From Pedobacter cryoconitis (lineage in GTDB: Bacteria > Bacteroidota > Bacteroidia > Sphingobacteriales > Sphingobacteriaceae), in NCBI RefSeq assembly GCF_014207135.1, contig NZ_JACHCC010000013.1, forward strand, positions 1-64,000: a DNA stretch of 64,000 nucleotides, read 5' to 3'. Position 1 is the first letter of the stretch. Every line of letters starts with the position of its first letter. The notes beneath the pieces are model-generated. The model made no database searches. It saw only the letters and a program-made list of their open reading frames with translations, and was not told the origin of the DNA. This document shows positions 14,625 through 24,026 of the stretch, one piece after another. The translations under genes and the position numbers were made by a program.

Positions 14625-17518
14625 TTCAGTATTTCCCGGATATCTTCTTTGCTGAGGGATTTGAAGAAACTTTCTTCTGTGGTAATCAGCGAACTGGCCA
14701 GACGTTTTTTGCGGTTCTGCAAAGCCAGGATTTTTTCCTCGACAGTGTCTTTGGCAATAAACTTATAAATAAACACTTTCTTTTCCTGACCAATACGGTG
14801 TGACCTGTCAATTGCCTGTTGTTCAACTGCTGGGTTCCACCAGGGATCGAGGATGAAAACATAATCTGCCTGGGTGAGGTTTAAACCTACTCCACCGGCT
14901 TTGATGGAAATCAGAAAGACTTTAAGCTCTTTGTTTTCCTGGAATTCGGCAACAATCTCTCCACGGTTTTTAGTAGAGCCATCCAGATAGGTAAAGGGAA
15001 TCTGTTCTTTTTCAAAATGAGCTCTGAAAATACTGAGGTGTTTAACGAACTGTGAAAATATAAGGACCTTATGACCACCTTTTAATACATTATCGAGGGT
15101 ATGAACTACGTTCTCAAATTTACCTGAGTCCGAATGGTAAGTATCGTCGATCATTTTAGGGTGATTGGCCAGCTGACGCAGGGCAGTTAAACCTTGCAGA
15201 AGCTGTACTTGTTTCTTAGCATAAGTCCCATCGTCCATACTGCTGAGCAAATCATTTCTATAAGCTGATTTTGTTTTTTCATAGTAGGTTGCCTGGTCTT
15301 CGCTCATGTCACAGTAAATGACCTGCTCAGTTTTTGCCGGTAGTTCTTCGGCTACCTGTTCTTTAGTTCTCCGGAGTACAAAAGGCTTGATAATAGCTTG
15401 TAGTTTCCGGGCTTTTTCTTCATCCTTTCGTTTCTCAATGGCCTGTACATATTCTTCATTAAAAAAGGCCTGGGTACCCAGCAAACCTGGATTCAGGAAG
15501 GTCAGTTGTGTCCATAAATCACTTACAGAATTTTCTACGGGTGTACCGCTCAGGATCAGTCTGTGTCTTGATTTTAATAACCGGACAGATTTAAAGGACT
15601 TGGATGAAGGATTCTTAATATTCTGACTTTCATCGAGGATGATATAGTTGAAATAGAAACTTTGTATTTCGTTGACATCAACCCGGGTGATCCCATAGGT
15701 TGTGATTACAACATCGTATTTGATAAAATGGCTGACATCTTTATTCCGGGTACTGCCAGTATGGGCAAGGATTTTTAGTTTTGGGGTAAATTTCTTTGCT
15801 TCAGCCAGCCAGTTATAAATTAATGAGGTTGGCATAATGATCAGCGAAGTACTATGTGTCTGGTTCTGCTCATCTTCTTCTTTGAGCTTCTGAAGCATGG
15901 CCAGCGTCTGAATAGTTTTACCTAGACCCATATCATCGGCTAAACAGCCGCCAAAGTTGTACTCACGCAGGAAACTGAACCAGTTATAACCCGCTTTCTG
16001 ATAACTTCTCAGCTCGCCTTTGAAATGAACAGGCATCTGGGTATCAGCAATGTTCTCAAAATCATTCAGTTTCTGTAATTTGCGCTGAAGGGTAATATTG
16101 GCAATTCCATCGCTGGCGAGGTCATTGATCAGGCCAATATGGTGTTTTTTGAGTTTAAGGGATTTTCCACCATCTGACAGACTGAACAGACTTCCGTATT
16201 GTGAAAACCACTTTTCGGGAATAATAGCTATGGTACCGTCTGGAAGGGTAAATTCTCTTTTCTTATGTAGAATATGCTGTTTTAAAGAAATAAACGGGAT
16301 AGGATGCTGACCGAAATAAACAATCGCATTAATATCAAACCAGTCATTGTCTTCCTGGATCTCAAAATCAATTTTGCTGGATGCGAAAAGGAATTTTTTA
16401 TGTCCGGTTGATTGTTCTATACTGTAACCATTGTCTTTTAACTGTTCTACATGTTCGTTGACCCAGTTTAAAAGGGCATAGGTCTTATCTTCACCTTCAG
16501 GTGGGCTGGCCAGTTCAAGGTTGTAAAAAATAGCACTCGCTTTTTTAAGCCCGAGTTTCAGTAGTTCGGCATATTTATTTTTCTCCCAGATGGTATCTCT
16601 TTTAACCCGGGTGAATATGTAATTATTATCTTCTTTTTTGACATGGACGGTTACCTTTTTCTCATTACCTAAAGCAAAAACGTGCTCTCCGTATTTGAAG
16701 TACAGCTGAAGCTGGGAAATTCCTCCTTCAATGTAAATTACTTTCAGGATAGCGGTGGGTTCATGTTTTTCGGTCAGAATATCAAACCCTTCGGCGTAGA
16801 CATGGTATTTCTCGATCAGCGGGGCAACAAACTTATCAAAGTAGGTTGCTTCTTTAGCAGTCGGAATAGTGATATAGCGTTTATTTAAAAATGGGATCAG
16901 TTTTTTACCTTCGATATCCTGCTCAAAGAAATACAGAACATCATTCAGTAACAACCAGGCAGGTTGATTACTAACAATCTGGGCATCTTTAAACATAAAA
17001 TCAATCCGTAGGGACTGGTATTTAATGGTTGGAAAGTAGCGCGTTTCTATCTCGTTTCTACGGAAATGAAATAGGATGGTTGCCGGCTCTGTGGCTAGTT
17101 CGATTTTGCGTTCGGCCGGCCAGCCGTCCTTATCCATCAGGTATAATTCATCTTTGATTTTAAGGATTTCAAGAACTTCGGCTAGTTTTTTCTCAATCTT
17201 TGGACGGACGCTTTCGTAAAATTTCTCATCATAGAATTTACTGAAAAATTCAAAAGGCCGGATTGCTTTCTTATGATATTTCTTAATGACATGATCTTGT
17301 TCGGTTTCATCCAGTATTTTAATGATTTTTAAATCAGAATCGGATAAATGCCGGGTAAATTCTTTGGCAGTATGACTAAAAAGTCGCTGATAGGTTAAAG
17401 AAAAGTCGCCCTGGGGGTTTAACTGAACAATATGAGGTTCGATCAGATAGCCTAAATATTCATGTTTACACAACGAATATACAATTTTACAAGGTTTAGA
17501 GCTATCTACACGTAACAT
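14621..17518 (-). CDS. SNF2-family helicase-like ATPase
   Basis: A 965-residue protein. The N-terminal half (1-480) is a variable region typical of bacterial SNF2 proteins, with no zinc finger that I can see. The ATPase begins at LADDMGLGKTIQT (Walker A around 528-536), then DESQ in motif II (about 630), SGTPVEN, and the C-terminal helicase lobe VLIFSQF through AGGVGLNLTQADYVF (874 onward) and QAIDRSHRIGQ. Such enzymes move along double-stranded DNA and displace RNA polymerase or other proteins (compare RapA/HepA). The DESQ box in place of DEAH or DEGH is common in this group. A single gene with its own promoter. Confidence 0.93.
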   Translation of the reverse strand: MLRVDSSKPCKIVYSLCKHEYLGYLIEPHIVQLNPQGDFSLTYQRLFSHTAKEFTRHLSDSDLKIIKILDETEQDHVIKKYHKKAIRPFEFFSKFYDEKFYESVRPKIEKKLAEVLEILKIKDELYLMDKDGWPAERKIELATEPATILFHFRRNEIETRYFPTIKYQSLRIDFMFKDAQIVSNQPAWLLLNDVLYFFEQDIEGKKLIPFLNKRYITIPTAKEATYFDKFVAPLIEKYHVYAEGFDILTEKHEPTAILKVIYIEGGISQLQLYFKYGEHVFALGNEKKVTVHVKKEDNNYIFTRVKRDTIWEKNKYAELLKLGLKKASAIFYNLELASPPEGEDKTYALLNWVNEHVEQLKDNGYSIEQSTGHKKFLFASSKIDFEIQEDNDWFDINAIVYFGQHPIPFISLKQHILHKKREFTLPDGTIAIIPEKWFSQYGSLFSLSDGGKSLKLKKHHIGLINDLASDGIANITLQRKLQKLNDFENIADTQMPVHFKGELRSYQKAGYNWFSFLREYNFGGCLADDMGLGKTIQTLAMLQKLKEEDEQNQTHSTSLIIMPTSLIYNWLAEAKKFTPKLKILAHTGSTRNKDVSHFIKYDVVITTYGITRVDVNEIQSFYFNYIILDESQNIKNPSSKSFKSVRLLKSRHRLILSGTPVENSVSDLWTQLTFLNPGLLGTQAFFNEEYVQAIEKRKDEEKARKLQAIIKPFVLRRTKEQVAEELPAKTEQVIYCDMSEDQATYYEKTKSAYRNDLLSSMDDGTYAKKQVQLLQGLTALRQLANHPKMIDDTYHSDSGKFENVVHTLDNVLKGGHKVLIFSQFVKHLSIFRAHFEKEQIPFTYLDGSTKNRGEIVAEFQENKELKVFLISIKAGGVGLNLTQADYVFILDPWWNPAVEQQAIDRSHRIGQEKKVFIYKFIAKDTVEEKILALQNRKKRLASSLITTEESFFKSLSKEDIREILN

Positions 17519-17753
17519 GAGCCAAATAATTAAAAAAGAAAGGAGTTTAAGCTTAGAAAATCTTTAAACATACATCAAATTTGAATCGCTGCCAAAAAGA
17601 TTTAGGTTTTATTCTATAAAAACTATTCAGGTTTTATTCTTTTTAATCAGGGTTCCGATTATTTCTGTTTTCGGAAGTGTTTTTTTGTGCCTGTTGGTCG
17701 TAAAATTATGGGCGTTTGTCGGATGTGATCGGTGAGTGGTATAAAAGACGGAA

Positions 17754-17817
17754 TTACGTGCAACGTAACATAGGAGATTGCGTCTTAATTGTAAACTATT
17801 TAAAAACAATAGTTTAC
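17754..17817. promoter_or_regulatory. Two inverted repeats upstream of the DUF2807 gene
   Basis: In the 322-base gap between the helicase and the DUF2807 gene there are two perfect inverted repeats: TTACGT-GCA-ACGTAA (17754-17768) and GTAAACTATT-7-AATAGTTTAC (17791-17800, 17808-17817), the second ending 23 bases before the ATG. They could be operator sites or, for the second, a 5'-UTR hairpin. The rest of the gap is AT-rich spacer in which I see nothing definite. Confidence 0.4.
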
Positions 17818-17840
17818 GAAAAAAATTAAAACTTAAAGAC

Positions 17841-18473
17841 ATGAAAACCTCATTAAAAACAGTACTGACATTAGTTATGACTGCCATCCTTTTGACAGCC
17901 ACCGTAATTACTTCCACAGCTGCTGAAAGAATAATCACGCTGGGAAAAGAATCTGCCAATCCTGATATTAAAAGGGTGGTAATAAAGGGGAATGTCCAGG
18001 TTCGTCTGGTGCAAAGCCAGAGGGAATGGGTATCGCTGGATGAAGACAACATGAGTAAAGTAAAGATCAAACAGAACGGGAATATTTTAAATATCAGTTC
18101 GTCAGAAAAGAATCCCGTGTCTGTTACTGTTTATGTTAAAGATATATACCGGATTGAGGCATCAGATAAGGCAAATATTACAACTATCGGGAAGTTTAAT
18201 TTAAAGTTTCTTCAAGTGATTCTAAAGGATAATGCAGTGGCTTTTATTAAAGCTGATACAGAGGGCCTGTACACACAGATGGATGGTCAGTCAAAATTAC
18301 AGTTGCTGGGTTCAACGGTAGATCATTACATCAAAAATTCAGGTAACGGAATGTTGAATACAGCTAAGTTTGCAGCCGTGAATACAGAGAACCTGCCTGG
18401 ATCGTCAAGACTGGCTATGAATACGGATGGCATGAAGCATAAAAAAATGAATGTTGATACTTTGAAAAAATAA
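17841..18473 (+). CDS. DUF2807 (GIN-domain) exported protein
   Basis: A 210-residue protein with a signal peptide (about 1-28, ending STAAE). The rest is a run of short beta strands with the pattern of DUF2807/GIN-domain proteins: VVIKGNVQVRLVQSQ, LNISSSEKNPVSVTVYV, IYRIEASDKANI. The family forms a beta-helix-like, surface or periplasmic fold of unknown function that is abundant in Bacteroidota. The ATG at 17841 is chosen because the signal peptide starts cleanly there; a longer frame from 17778 would run through an inverted repeat. It is convergent with the lyase-like gene across a shared terminator. Confidence 0.75.
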   Translation: MKTSLKTVLTLVMTAILLTATVITSTAAERIITLGKESANPDIKRVVIKGNVQVRLVQSQREWVSLDEDNMSKVKIKQNGNILNISSSEKNPVSVTVYVKDIYRIEASDKANITTIGKFNLKFLQVILKDNAVAFIKADTEGLYTQMDGQSKLQLLGSTVDHYIKNSGNGMLNTAKFAAVNTENLPGSSRLAMNTDGMKHKKMNVDTLKK

Positions 18474-18502
18474 TCGCGTCAGGTGCGCTTCTATTATAAA
18501 TA

Positions 18503-18540
18503 AAAGAGGGGACAGTGGTGAAGCTGCCCTCTTTTTTTAT
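18503..18540. terminator. Terminator shared by convergent genes
   Basis: Stem AAAGAGGG/CCCTCTTT (18503-18510, 18527-18534), extended by CAG/CTG inside, with seven T after it on the plus strand and A-rich sequence on the other side. It can serve both the DUF2807 gene (+) and the lyase-like gene (-), which ends at 18537. Confidence 0.85.
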
Positions 18541-19733
18541 GGCTTATAAAGCAGGTCGGTTAACGGAGTATCTTTATCTTTTGGGATAGCTGCAGCTTGT
18601 TTGAAATAAGCTGGGTTTTTGTAGGCTGTACCCGCAAGTGTCAGCAATCTGTAGAGCTCATTGGTATCATATGGAGTGATCTGTTTATAGTCTTTCGCTT
18701 TTTCTCCCATGCCATATGGGATTAACCAGTCCAGTGCTTTGCGGATACTTTTTCCGTCTGAAGTATGATAGTTCCAGACATCAATGCCTGCGTGTCCCCC
18801 CAGTAAGGCAAGGTCAAACCAGCCATCATTCAGGTTCATGGTACTATAGCTATAAGCTTTCGTCCTGGCGAGTTCAAGAGGTTGTTTTCCTTCGGGTGTA
18901 ATTTGTATTGTTATTCTTTGAAGGCTTTCTGTTATTGTCTTTTTTGCCAGTTCTTTATTGTCAGTAAATAAAGCAAATGAGGCTATCTGAGCGTCATAAA
19001 TTGTACCATGATTGTTTTTGGATCGATGTTCATCTTTGCCGTTTTTACTGTTTAACATCCAGTCGAGGTACTGTTTGTACCAGGTTTTAAGACCTTCGGT
19101 TTGTTGCGCAGAAAGTGCTTTTGAATTAGCAAGGAGGCCTATCCAGTCGGCCAGTTGAATTAATGAACGACTTTCAATAATACCAATACCTCTGCCATCG
19201 TTTACGCCTGTTATAGCTTGTGCGTAATTAAGGTTGGGGTTCATTTTTGTTTCAGGTGCAATGAACCAGATATTTAGTAATTCACTGGCCTTTAAAGCAT
19301 ATTTTTCCTGACCAGTAAAATAATAAGCGAGGGATAAAAATTTACACTGATCAGTCAGTCCATGCAGATAGGTAGCATCGGTTATCCTTTTGATATCAGG
19401 ATTGCGTTCACCATCTTTTCTGATGTAAGGTGTTCCATCAGGTTTAGAAGGGTCAGGCCAGAAATAGGTTGCCAGACTCATATAATCATGTTTTGATCCG
19501 CTTGGTGGAGTTGATGTTTTGTCCATCACAGATCTTGGGTTTGCGGTAAGCAAACGATCTGCTGAGCGGATAACCTGATCTACCTGGTTACTTACTTGCT
19601 TATCTTTTCGCTGATAAGCTTCTTTCTTTGCTTTAATCAGGTCAGCATTGATTAAAAATACTTTTGGTGCCTGTGCAAAAGAAAATTGGCTATATAAAAG
19701 CGCAAGTGTGATGTAAAAAAGGTTTTTCTTCAT
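18537..19733 (-). CDS. Alginate-lyase-family (uronate lyase-like) exported protein
   Basis: A 398-residue protein with a Sec signal (1-20, ending SFAQA). The body is of the alpha/alpha-toroid alginate_lyase family (PF05426-like): YMSLATYFWPDP near the start, MNPNLNYAQAITGVNDGRG, and SKNNHGTIYDAQ, where the Asn-His pair is the usual catalytic neighbourhood. These enzymes beta-eliminate uronic-acid polymers in the periplasm. The exact polymer (alginate, glucuronan or other) cannot be read from the sequence. It starts nine bases after an ALDH7 gene on the same strand, so they are probably one operon, although the two steps do not obviously belong to one pathway. Confidence 0.82.
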   Translation of the reverse strand: MKKNLFYITLALLYSQFSFAQAPKVFLINADLIKAKKEAYQRKDKQVSNQVDQVIRSADRLLTANPRSVMDKTSTPPSGSKHDYMSLATYFWPDPSKPDGTPYIRKDGERNPDIKRITDATYLHGLTDQCKFLSLAYYFTGQEKYALKASELLNIWFIAPETKMNPNLNYAQAITGVNDGRGIGIIESRSLIQLADWIGLLANSKALSAQQTEGLKTWYKQYLDWMLNSKNGKDEHRSKNNHGTIYDAQIASFALFTDNKELAKKTITESLQRITIQITPEGKQPLELARTKAYSYSTMNLNDGWFDLALLGGHAGIDVWNYHTSDGKSIRKALDWLIPYGMGEKAKDYKQITPYDTNELYRLLTLAGTAYKNPAYFKQAAAIPKDKDTPLTDLLYKP

Positions 19734-19742
19734 TTCGGATGT

Positions 19743-21269
19743 TTATAGATCGAATTTTATCCCCTGTGCCAATGGAAGAGTATTGGAGTAATTAATCGTA
19801 TTGGTCTGTCTCCGCATATATCCTTTCCAGGCATCTGATCCGCTTTCGCGACCGCCACCAGTTTCTTTTTCTCCGCCAAATGCACCGCCAATTTCTGCTC
19901 CGGAAGTACCAATATTTACATTGGCAATTCCACAGTCCGATCCCGAGCAAGACAGGAATAATTCTGCTTCTCTCAGGTTCAGGGTCATGATCGCTGATGA
20001 TAACCCTTGTGGAACACCATTCTGAAGTGCAATAGCTTCATCGAGTGTTTTATATTTGATCAGGTACAAAATAGGGGCAAAGGTTTCTTCCTGTACAATT
20101 TCAAAGTGATTCTCCACCTCGGCTACGCAAGGTTTGACATAACAACCTGACTTGTATTGATCACCACTCAGTGTGCCGCCTTCCACTACGAATTTAGCAC
20201 CTTCTTTTTTGCCTTTTTCAATGGCTTTGGTATACATTTCAACGGCAGCCTGATCAATCAGGGGACCAACATGATTATGCTGGTCTAATGGATCACCAAT
20301 TCTCAGCTGGCCATAAGCTTTAACCAGTTTGCCGGTAAATTCTTTATAAATATCTTCGTGGATAATCAGACGTCTGGTCGAAGTACAACGCTGGCCTGCA
20401 GTACCAACAGCACCGAATACAGCACCGATGATAGACATATCCAGGTCTGCATCTTTAGAAATAATGATCGCGTTATTACCGCCTAATTCCAGGATAGTTT
20501 TTCCAAATCTTGTCGCCACAGCTGCCGAGACTTTTCTTCCAATACGGGTAGACCCTGTAAAAGAAACCAAAGGAATTCTGGGGTCATTATTAATCAGATC
20601 ACCTACGGCATTACCGATGAGCAGAGAGCTGATCCCTTCGGGCATATCATTTGCCTGAAGTACTTTAGCCAGAATGTGCTGACAGGCTACCGCACAAAGT
20701 GGTGTTTTGGAAGATGGCTTCCAGATGCAGACATTACCGCAAACCAAAGCCAGTGCTGCATTCCAGCTCCATACGGCTACCGGAAAGTTAAATGCCGAAA
20801 TGATACCTACAATTCCCAGTGGGTGCCATTGCTCGTACATGCGGTGATTTGGTCTTTCAGAATGCATGGTCAGGCCATATAACTGGCGGGACAAACCAAC
20901 AGCAAAATCACATATATCGATCATTTCCTGTACTTCACCTAAGCCTTCCTGTAAGCTTTTACCCATTTCATAAGAAACGAGTGTGCCCAGATCTTGTTTA
21001 TGTGTTCGCAGGGCGTCACCCAGCTGGCGGACAATATCACCACGTTTAGGAGCAGGCTGACTACGCCAGAAAATTAATGCTTCTTTTGCCTGGGCCAATA
21101 CAGTTTCATAATCCTCTTTGTCTGCAACCTTTACAGCTGCTATTTTCTGGCCGTCAACAGGAGAGTAGCTGTCTATAGTGGCTGCATTGGTTTTCCCGCC
21201 CCAGCTATTTCCGGTACTGTAGGCTGGATTTAACTCCAGGATGCCCAAATTTTTTAAAACTGAATTCAT
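19743..21269 (-). CDS. ALDH7-type aldehyde dehydrogenase (aminoadipate semialdehyde)
   Basis: A 508-residue NAD(P)-dependent aldehyde dehydrogenase. The general base is Glu261 (LELGGNN) and the nucleophile Cys295 in VGTAGQRCT, the form typical of ALDH7/antiquitin; SFTGSTRIG (237-245) is in the cofactor site. ALDH7 oxidises alpha-aminoadipate semialdehyde (in equilibrium with piperideine-6-carboxylate) in lysine breakdown. The closing segment GGAFGGEKETGGGRESGSD also fits. The uronate-lyase-like gene follows after nine bases. An inverted repeat lies 25 bases upstream of the ATG. Confidence 0.9.
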   Translation of the reverse strand: MNSVLKNLGILELNPAYSTGNSWGGKTNAATIDSYSPVDGQKIAAVKVADKEDYETVLAQAKEALIFWRSQPAPKRGDIVRQLGDALRTHKQDLGTLVSYEMGKSLQEGLGEVQEMIDICDFAVGLSRQLYGLTMHSERPNHRMYEQWHPLGIVGIISAFNFPVAVWSWNAALALVCGNVCIWKPSSKTPLCAVACQHILAKVLQANDMPEGISSLLIGNAVGDLINNDPRIPLVSFTGSTRIGRKVSAAVATRFGKTILELGGNNAIIISKDADLDMSIIGAVFGAVGTAGQRCTSTRRLIIHEDIYKEFTGKLVKAYGQLRIGDPLDQHNHVGPLIDQAAVEMYTKAIEKGKKEGAKFVVEGGTLSGDQYKSGCYVKPCVAEVENHFEIVQEETFAPILYLIKYKTLDEAIALQNGVPQGLSSAIMTLNLREAELFLSCSGSDCGIANVNIGTSGAEIGGAFGGEKETGGGRESGSDAWKGYMRRQTNTINYSNTLPLAQGIKFDL

Positions 21270-21293
21270 ATGAATCTGTATTTTTTATTGATC

Positions 21294-21346
21294 TGTATAA
21301 GAGGTCGCTTTATCAGATTAAATAATTTTAAACAGCCTCTTATACA
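21294..21346. promoter_or_regulatory. Inverted repeat upstream of the ALDH7 gene
   Basis: Perfect 11-base arms TGTATAAGAGG (21294-21304) and CCTCTTATACA (21336-21346), 31 bases apart, just upstream of the ALDH7 start. It could be a pair of operator half-sites or a leader RNA hairpin. The remainder of the 21270-21646 gap holds small hairpins (AAACC-GAAA-GGTTT near 21360) and no gene that I can see. Confidence 0.4.
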
Positions 21347-21646
21347 AATCAACAAAAAAAAACCGAAAGGGTTTAAAAAAGGCGAAGCCGATTTCTTGAC
21401 CTGAATCTTACGCAGATTAAAATTAAGTTGCGTTACTTTGTACCAATTAAAGGAAAATCCCAGACAGCAATGAACCAATGCTGCATATGCTGACCGGCAA
21501 ATTTTACCGCTAAATTTAATACTATCAATGAATTACGACAAAAGTTGTTTGTATGTTGATAATTATTTCGGTTCCATGCTGCATAATACTGTAAACTTAT
21601 ACTGTATTTTAGAAAAAAGGGATCTGTTCTTTAATTATTCGATACA

Positions 21647-23050
21647 ATGGAAGAGGAATTTTACTTTGATTTTAGTGATGATGCGCAGCGTTCGGTAGAA
21701 CGGTACGAAGAGATGATAAGGAACCAGGATCAGTATTTTTTTGATGCCCAGGCTTTTGAAAACATCATTGACTACTATATAGAAAAGAGTGACCCTGTAA
21801 AGGCACTCCAGGTGATAGAATATGCCCTAAACCAGCACCCCTACGCCGCAGTATTTTTAATTAAACAGGCACAACTGTTTTTTATCACAGACCAGATCGA
21901 CAAAGCATTTTTCTCTTTGCAAAAGGCGGAAATGCTGGAGGCTTCTGAATCGGAAATTTATGTACTCCGCGGAAATATATACAATAGCCTGGAGCGTTAC
22001 GCCGAAGCTTTGGATAATTTTCAGCTGGCATTGACTTTTGCCGAGACGACCGACGAAATCCTGTTGCAGATAGCTTACGTCTATCAGAATATGCTGGACT
22101 ACGAAAGTGCGATTAAGTATATCAAGCTGAGTCTGGAGCAGAATATGGAAAATAAAGACGGTTTATATGAACTGGCCTTCTGTTATGATATTCTGGACAA
22201 GCAGGAAGAGAGTATTCAGTTTTACCAGGAATACATAGATAACGATCCTTATTCTTATGCCGCATGGTATAACCTGGCAAATTCATATCATAAACTTGAT
22301 CTTTTTGAGAAAGCGATCGATGCGTATGATTATGCGATCCTGATTAAGGATAATTTTGCTTCGGCCTATTATAATAAAGGAAACGCACTGGTACAGCTTG
22401 ACCGTTATGCGGAAGCGATTGAAGTGTATAAACAAACCTGGGAATATGAGCAGCCGAATGCGGATACTTATTGTGCAATAGGAGAGTGTTACGAAAAGCT
22501 GGAACGCATGGACGAAGCACGTGCTTATTATAAAAAATCTGTGAAAATGGACCCTAAACTTGCGGATGCATGGTTTGGGATTGGCGTTACACTGAATTTT
22601 GAAGAGCGTTTCTTTGAATCTCTTCATTTCTATAAAAAAGCAATTGAACTGGACGGGGAAAACCCTGATTTCTGGTTTGCAATGGCAGATGCGTACTATA
22701 AGCTGGGTCAGATCGAACAATCGGTAGAGGCGTATTTCAAAGTGTTGGAATACAATCCGCTGGACATTGAAGCCTGGCTGGACTTCTCGACCGTACTTTA
22801 CGAACAGGGCAGATTACTGGAAGCTTCGGAAACTATTTCTGACGGGATCAAAAATAATCCTGATGCGGCGGAGTTATATTATAGACAGGTTGCGTATTTG
22901 TTTGCCCTTGGGCAGAACAAAGAAGCTTTGGTTTACCTGGAAACGGCTTTAGTAACCGATCCGGATAAACATTATATCCTGTTTGAATATTTGCCGCAAC
23001 TACAAGACAACAATGCGATTATCGAAGTTATTAACAGATATATTAAGTAG
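21647..23050 (+). CDS. Tetratricopeptide repeat protein
   Basis: A 467-residue protein made almost wholly of TPR units of 34 residues, about eleven in a row, for example AAWYNLANSYHKLDLFEKAIDAYDYAILIKD and ADAWFGIGVTLNFEERFFESLHFYKKAIELD (each cut short here). No signal peptide or membrane segment, so it should be cytoplasmic. TPR arrays bind proteins; the partner is unknown. The N-terminus is very acidic. A strong terminator follows, so it is not in the ComA-AroE unit. Confidence 0.88.
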   Translation: MEEEFYFDFSDDAQRSVERYEEMIRNQDQYFFDAQAFENIIDYYIEKSDPVKALQVIEYALNQHPYAAVFLIKQAQLFFITDQIDKAFFSLQKAEMLEASESEIYVLRGNIYNSLERYAEALDNFQLALTFAETTDEILLQIAYVYQNMLDYESAIKYIKLSLEQNMENKDGLYELAFCYDILDKQEESIQFYQEYIDNDPYSYAAWYNLANSYHKLDLFEKAIDAYDYAILIKDNFASAYYNKGNALVQLDRYAEAIEVYKQTWEYEQPNADTYCAIGECYEKLERMDEARAYYKKSVKMDPKLADAWFGIGVTLNFEERFFESLHFYKKAIELDGENPDFWFAMADAYYKLGQIEQSVEAYFKVLEYNPLDIEAWLDFSTVLYEQGRLLEASETISDGIKNNPDAAELYYRQVAYLFALGQNKEALVYLETALVTDPDKHYILFEYLPQLQDNNAIIEVINRYIK

Positions 23051-23067
23051 AAGACCTATAAAATTTT

Positions 23068-23146
23068 GAAGCTGATATTCAGGCTGTAAATGGTTTGCCT
23101 CCCAGAGCAGATTGTTACAGTCTGAATATTAGCTTCTTTGTTTTTG
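23068..23146 (+). terminator. Terminator after the TPR gene
   Basis: Twenty-two-base arms 23068-23089 and 23115-23136 pair along their whole length, with two G-U pairs, around a 25-base loop; a T-rich run follows. Confidence 0.85.
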
Positions 23147-23231
23147 GGGGAATTCCATCATTTGATGGCTTCATTAACATTAAAAATAAATTTATACAAA
23201 TAGCCTTATTTTTTTCACCTTTACAGCAGAT

Positions 23232-23999
23232 ATGAATTACCCATTAAATAATATTCCGGAACGTCCAGTAAAACCACGCCAGAGCGGTATAACTATGGTG
23301 ATGGATAAAGGACTCAGTTTGAGACAGACAGAAGACTTTATTGATGTTGCAGGCGTCCATTCGGATATCGTGAAATTAGGCTGGGCGACCTCATTCGTTA
23401 CACCCAGATTAAAAGAAAAACTAAATATTTATCGTAGTGCAGGTATACCGACTTATTTTGGCGGTACCTTGTTTGAAGCATTTATTATCCGTAACCAGTT
23501 TGAAGACTATATTCGTGTACTGGAGCAATTTGGTATGGAATACGCAGAAGTTTCGGATGGCTCTATTGAGATTGAACATGATTTAAAATGTGAATACATT
23601 CATAAATTAGCTAAACATGTTACGGTAATCTCGGAAGTAGGGTCTAAGGATGCTACAAAGATATTTGCGCCCTATAAATGGATTAAACTGATGAATGCTG
23701 AAATTGAAGCCGGCTCCTGGAAAGTAATTGCAGAAGCAAGAGAAGGCGGAAATGTAGGTATATACAGAGGATCGGGAGAGGTTCGTGAAGGACTGGTTGA
23801 TGAAATTCTGACACAAATACCTCAGGAAACAATTATCTGGGAAGCTCCTCAGAAAGAACAACAGGTTTGGTTTATCAAATTGATTGGCAGCAATGTAAAT
23901 CTGGGTAATATTGCTCCGGCAGAGGTTATTCCATTGGAAACCATTCGTTTAGGGTTAAGGGGAGATACGTTTGATCACTTCCTTAACTTAAGTAAATAA
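23232..23999 (+). CDS. Phosphosulfolactate synthase (ComA family)
   Basis: A 255-residue TIM-barrel protein of the ComA/HSA32 family (PF02679-like). ComA adds sulfite to phosphoenolpyruvate to give (2R)-phospho-3-sulfolactate, the first step of coenzyme M synthesis in methanogens. Visible family stretches are SGITMVMDKGLS, VDIVKLGWATS-like region near 45-55, GIPTYFGGTLFEAF and EGGNVGIYRGSGEVR. There is no CoM in Bacteroidota, so here the product may feed a sulfonate such as sulfolactate or the cysteate head group of sulfonolipids; this is an inference. Plant HSA32 shows that homologues may also have other roles. It is followed by aroE, 27 bases on. Confidence 0.85.
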   Translation: MNYPLNNIPERPVKPRQSGITMVMDKGLSLRQTEDFIDVAGVHSDIVKLGWATSFVTPRLKEKLNIYRSAGIPTYFGGTLFEAFIIRNQFEDYIRVLEQFGMEYAEVSDGSIEIEHDLKCEYIHKLAKHVTVISEVGSKDATKIFAPYKWIKLMNAEIEAGSWKVIAEAREGGNVGIYRGSGEVREGLVDEILTQIPQETIIWEAPQKEQQVWFIKLIGSNVNLGNIAPAEVIPLETIRLGLRGDTFDHFLNLSK

Positions 24000-24026
24000 C
24001 CTTTATCTGTTCAGCAAGCATTTATC

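Noticed and set aside
22283-22720. A 145-codon open frame opposite the TPR gene
   Set aside because: It is a shadow of TPR codons with low-complexity composition.
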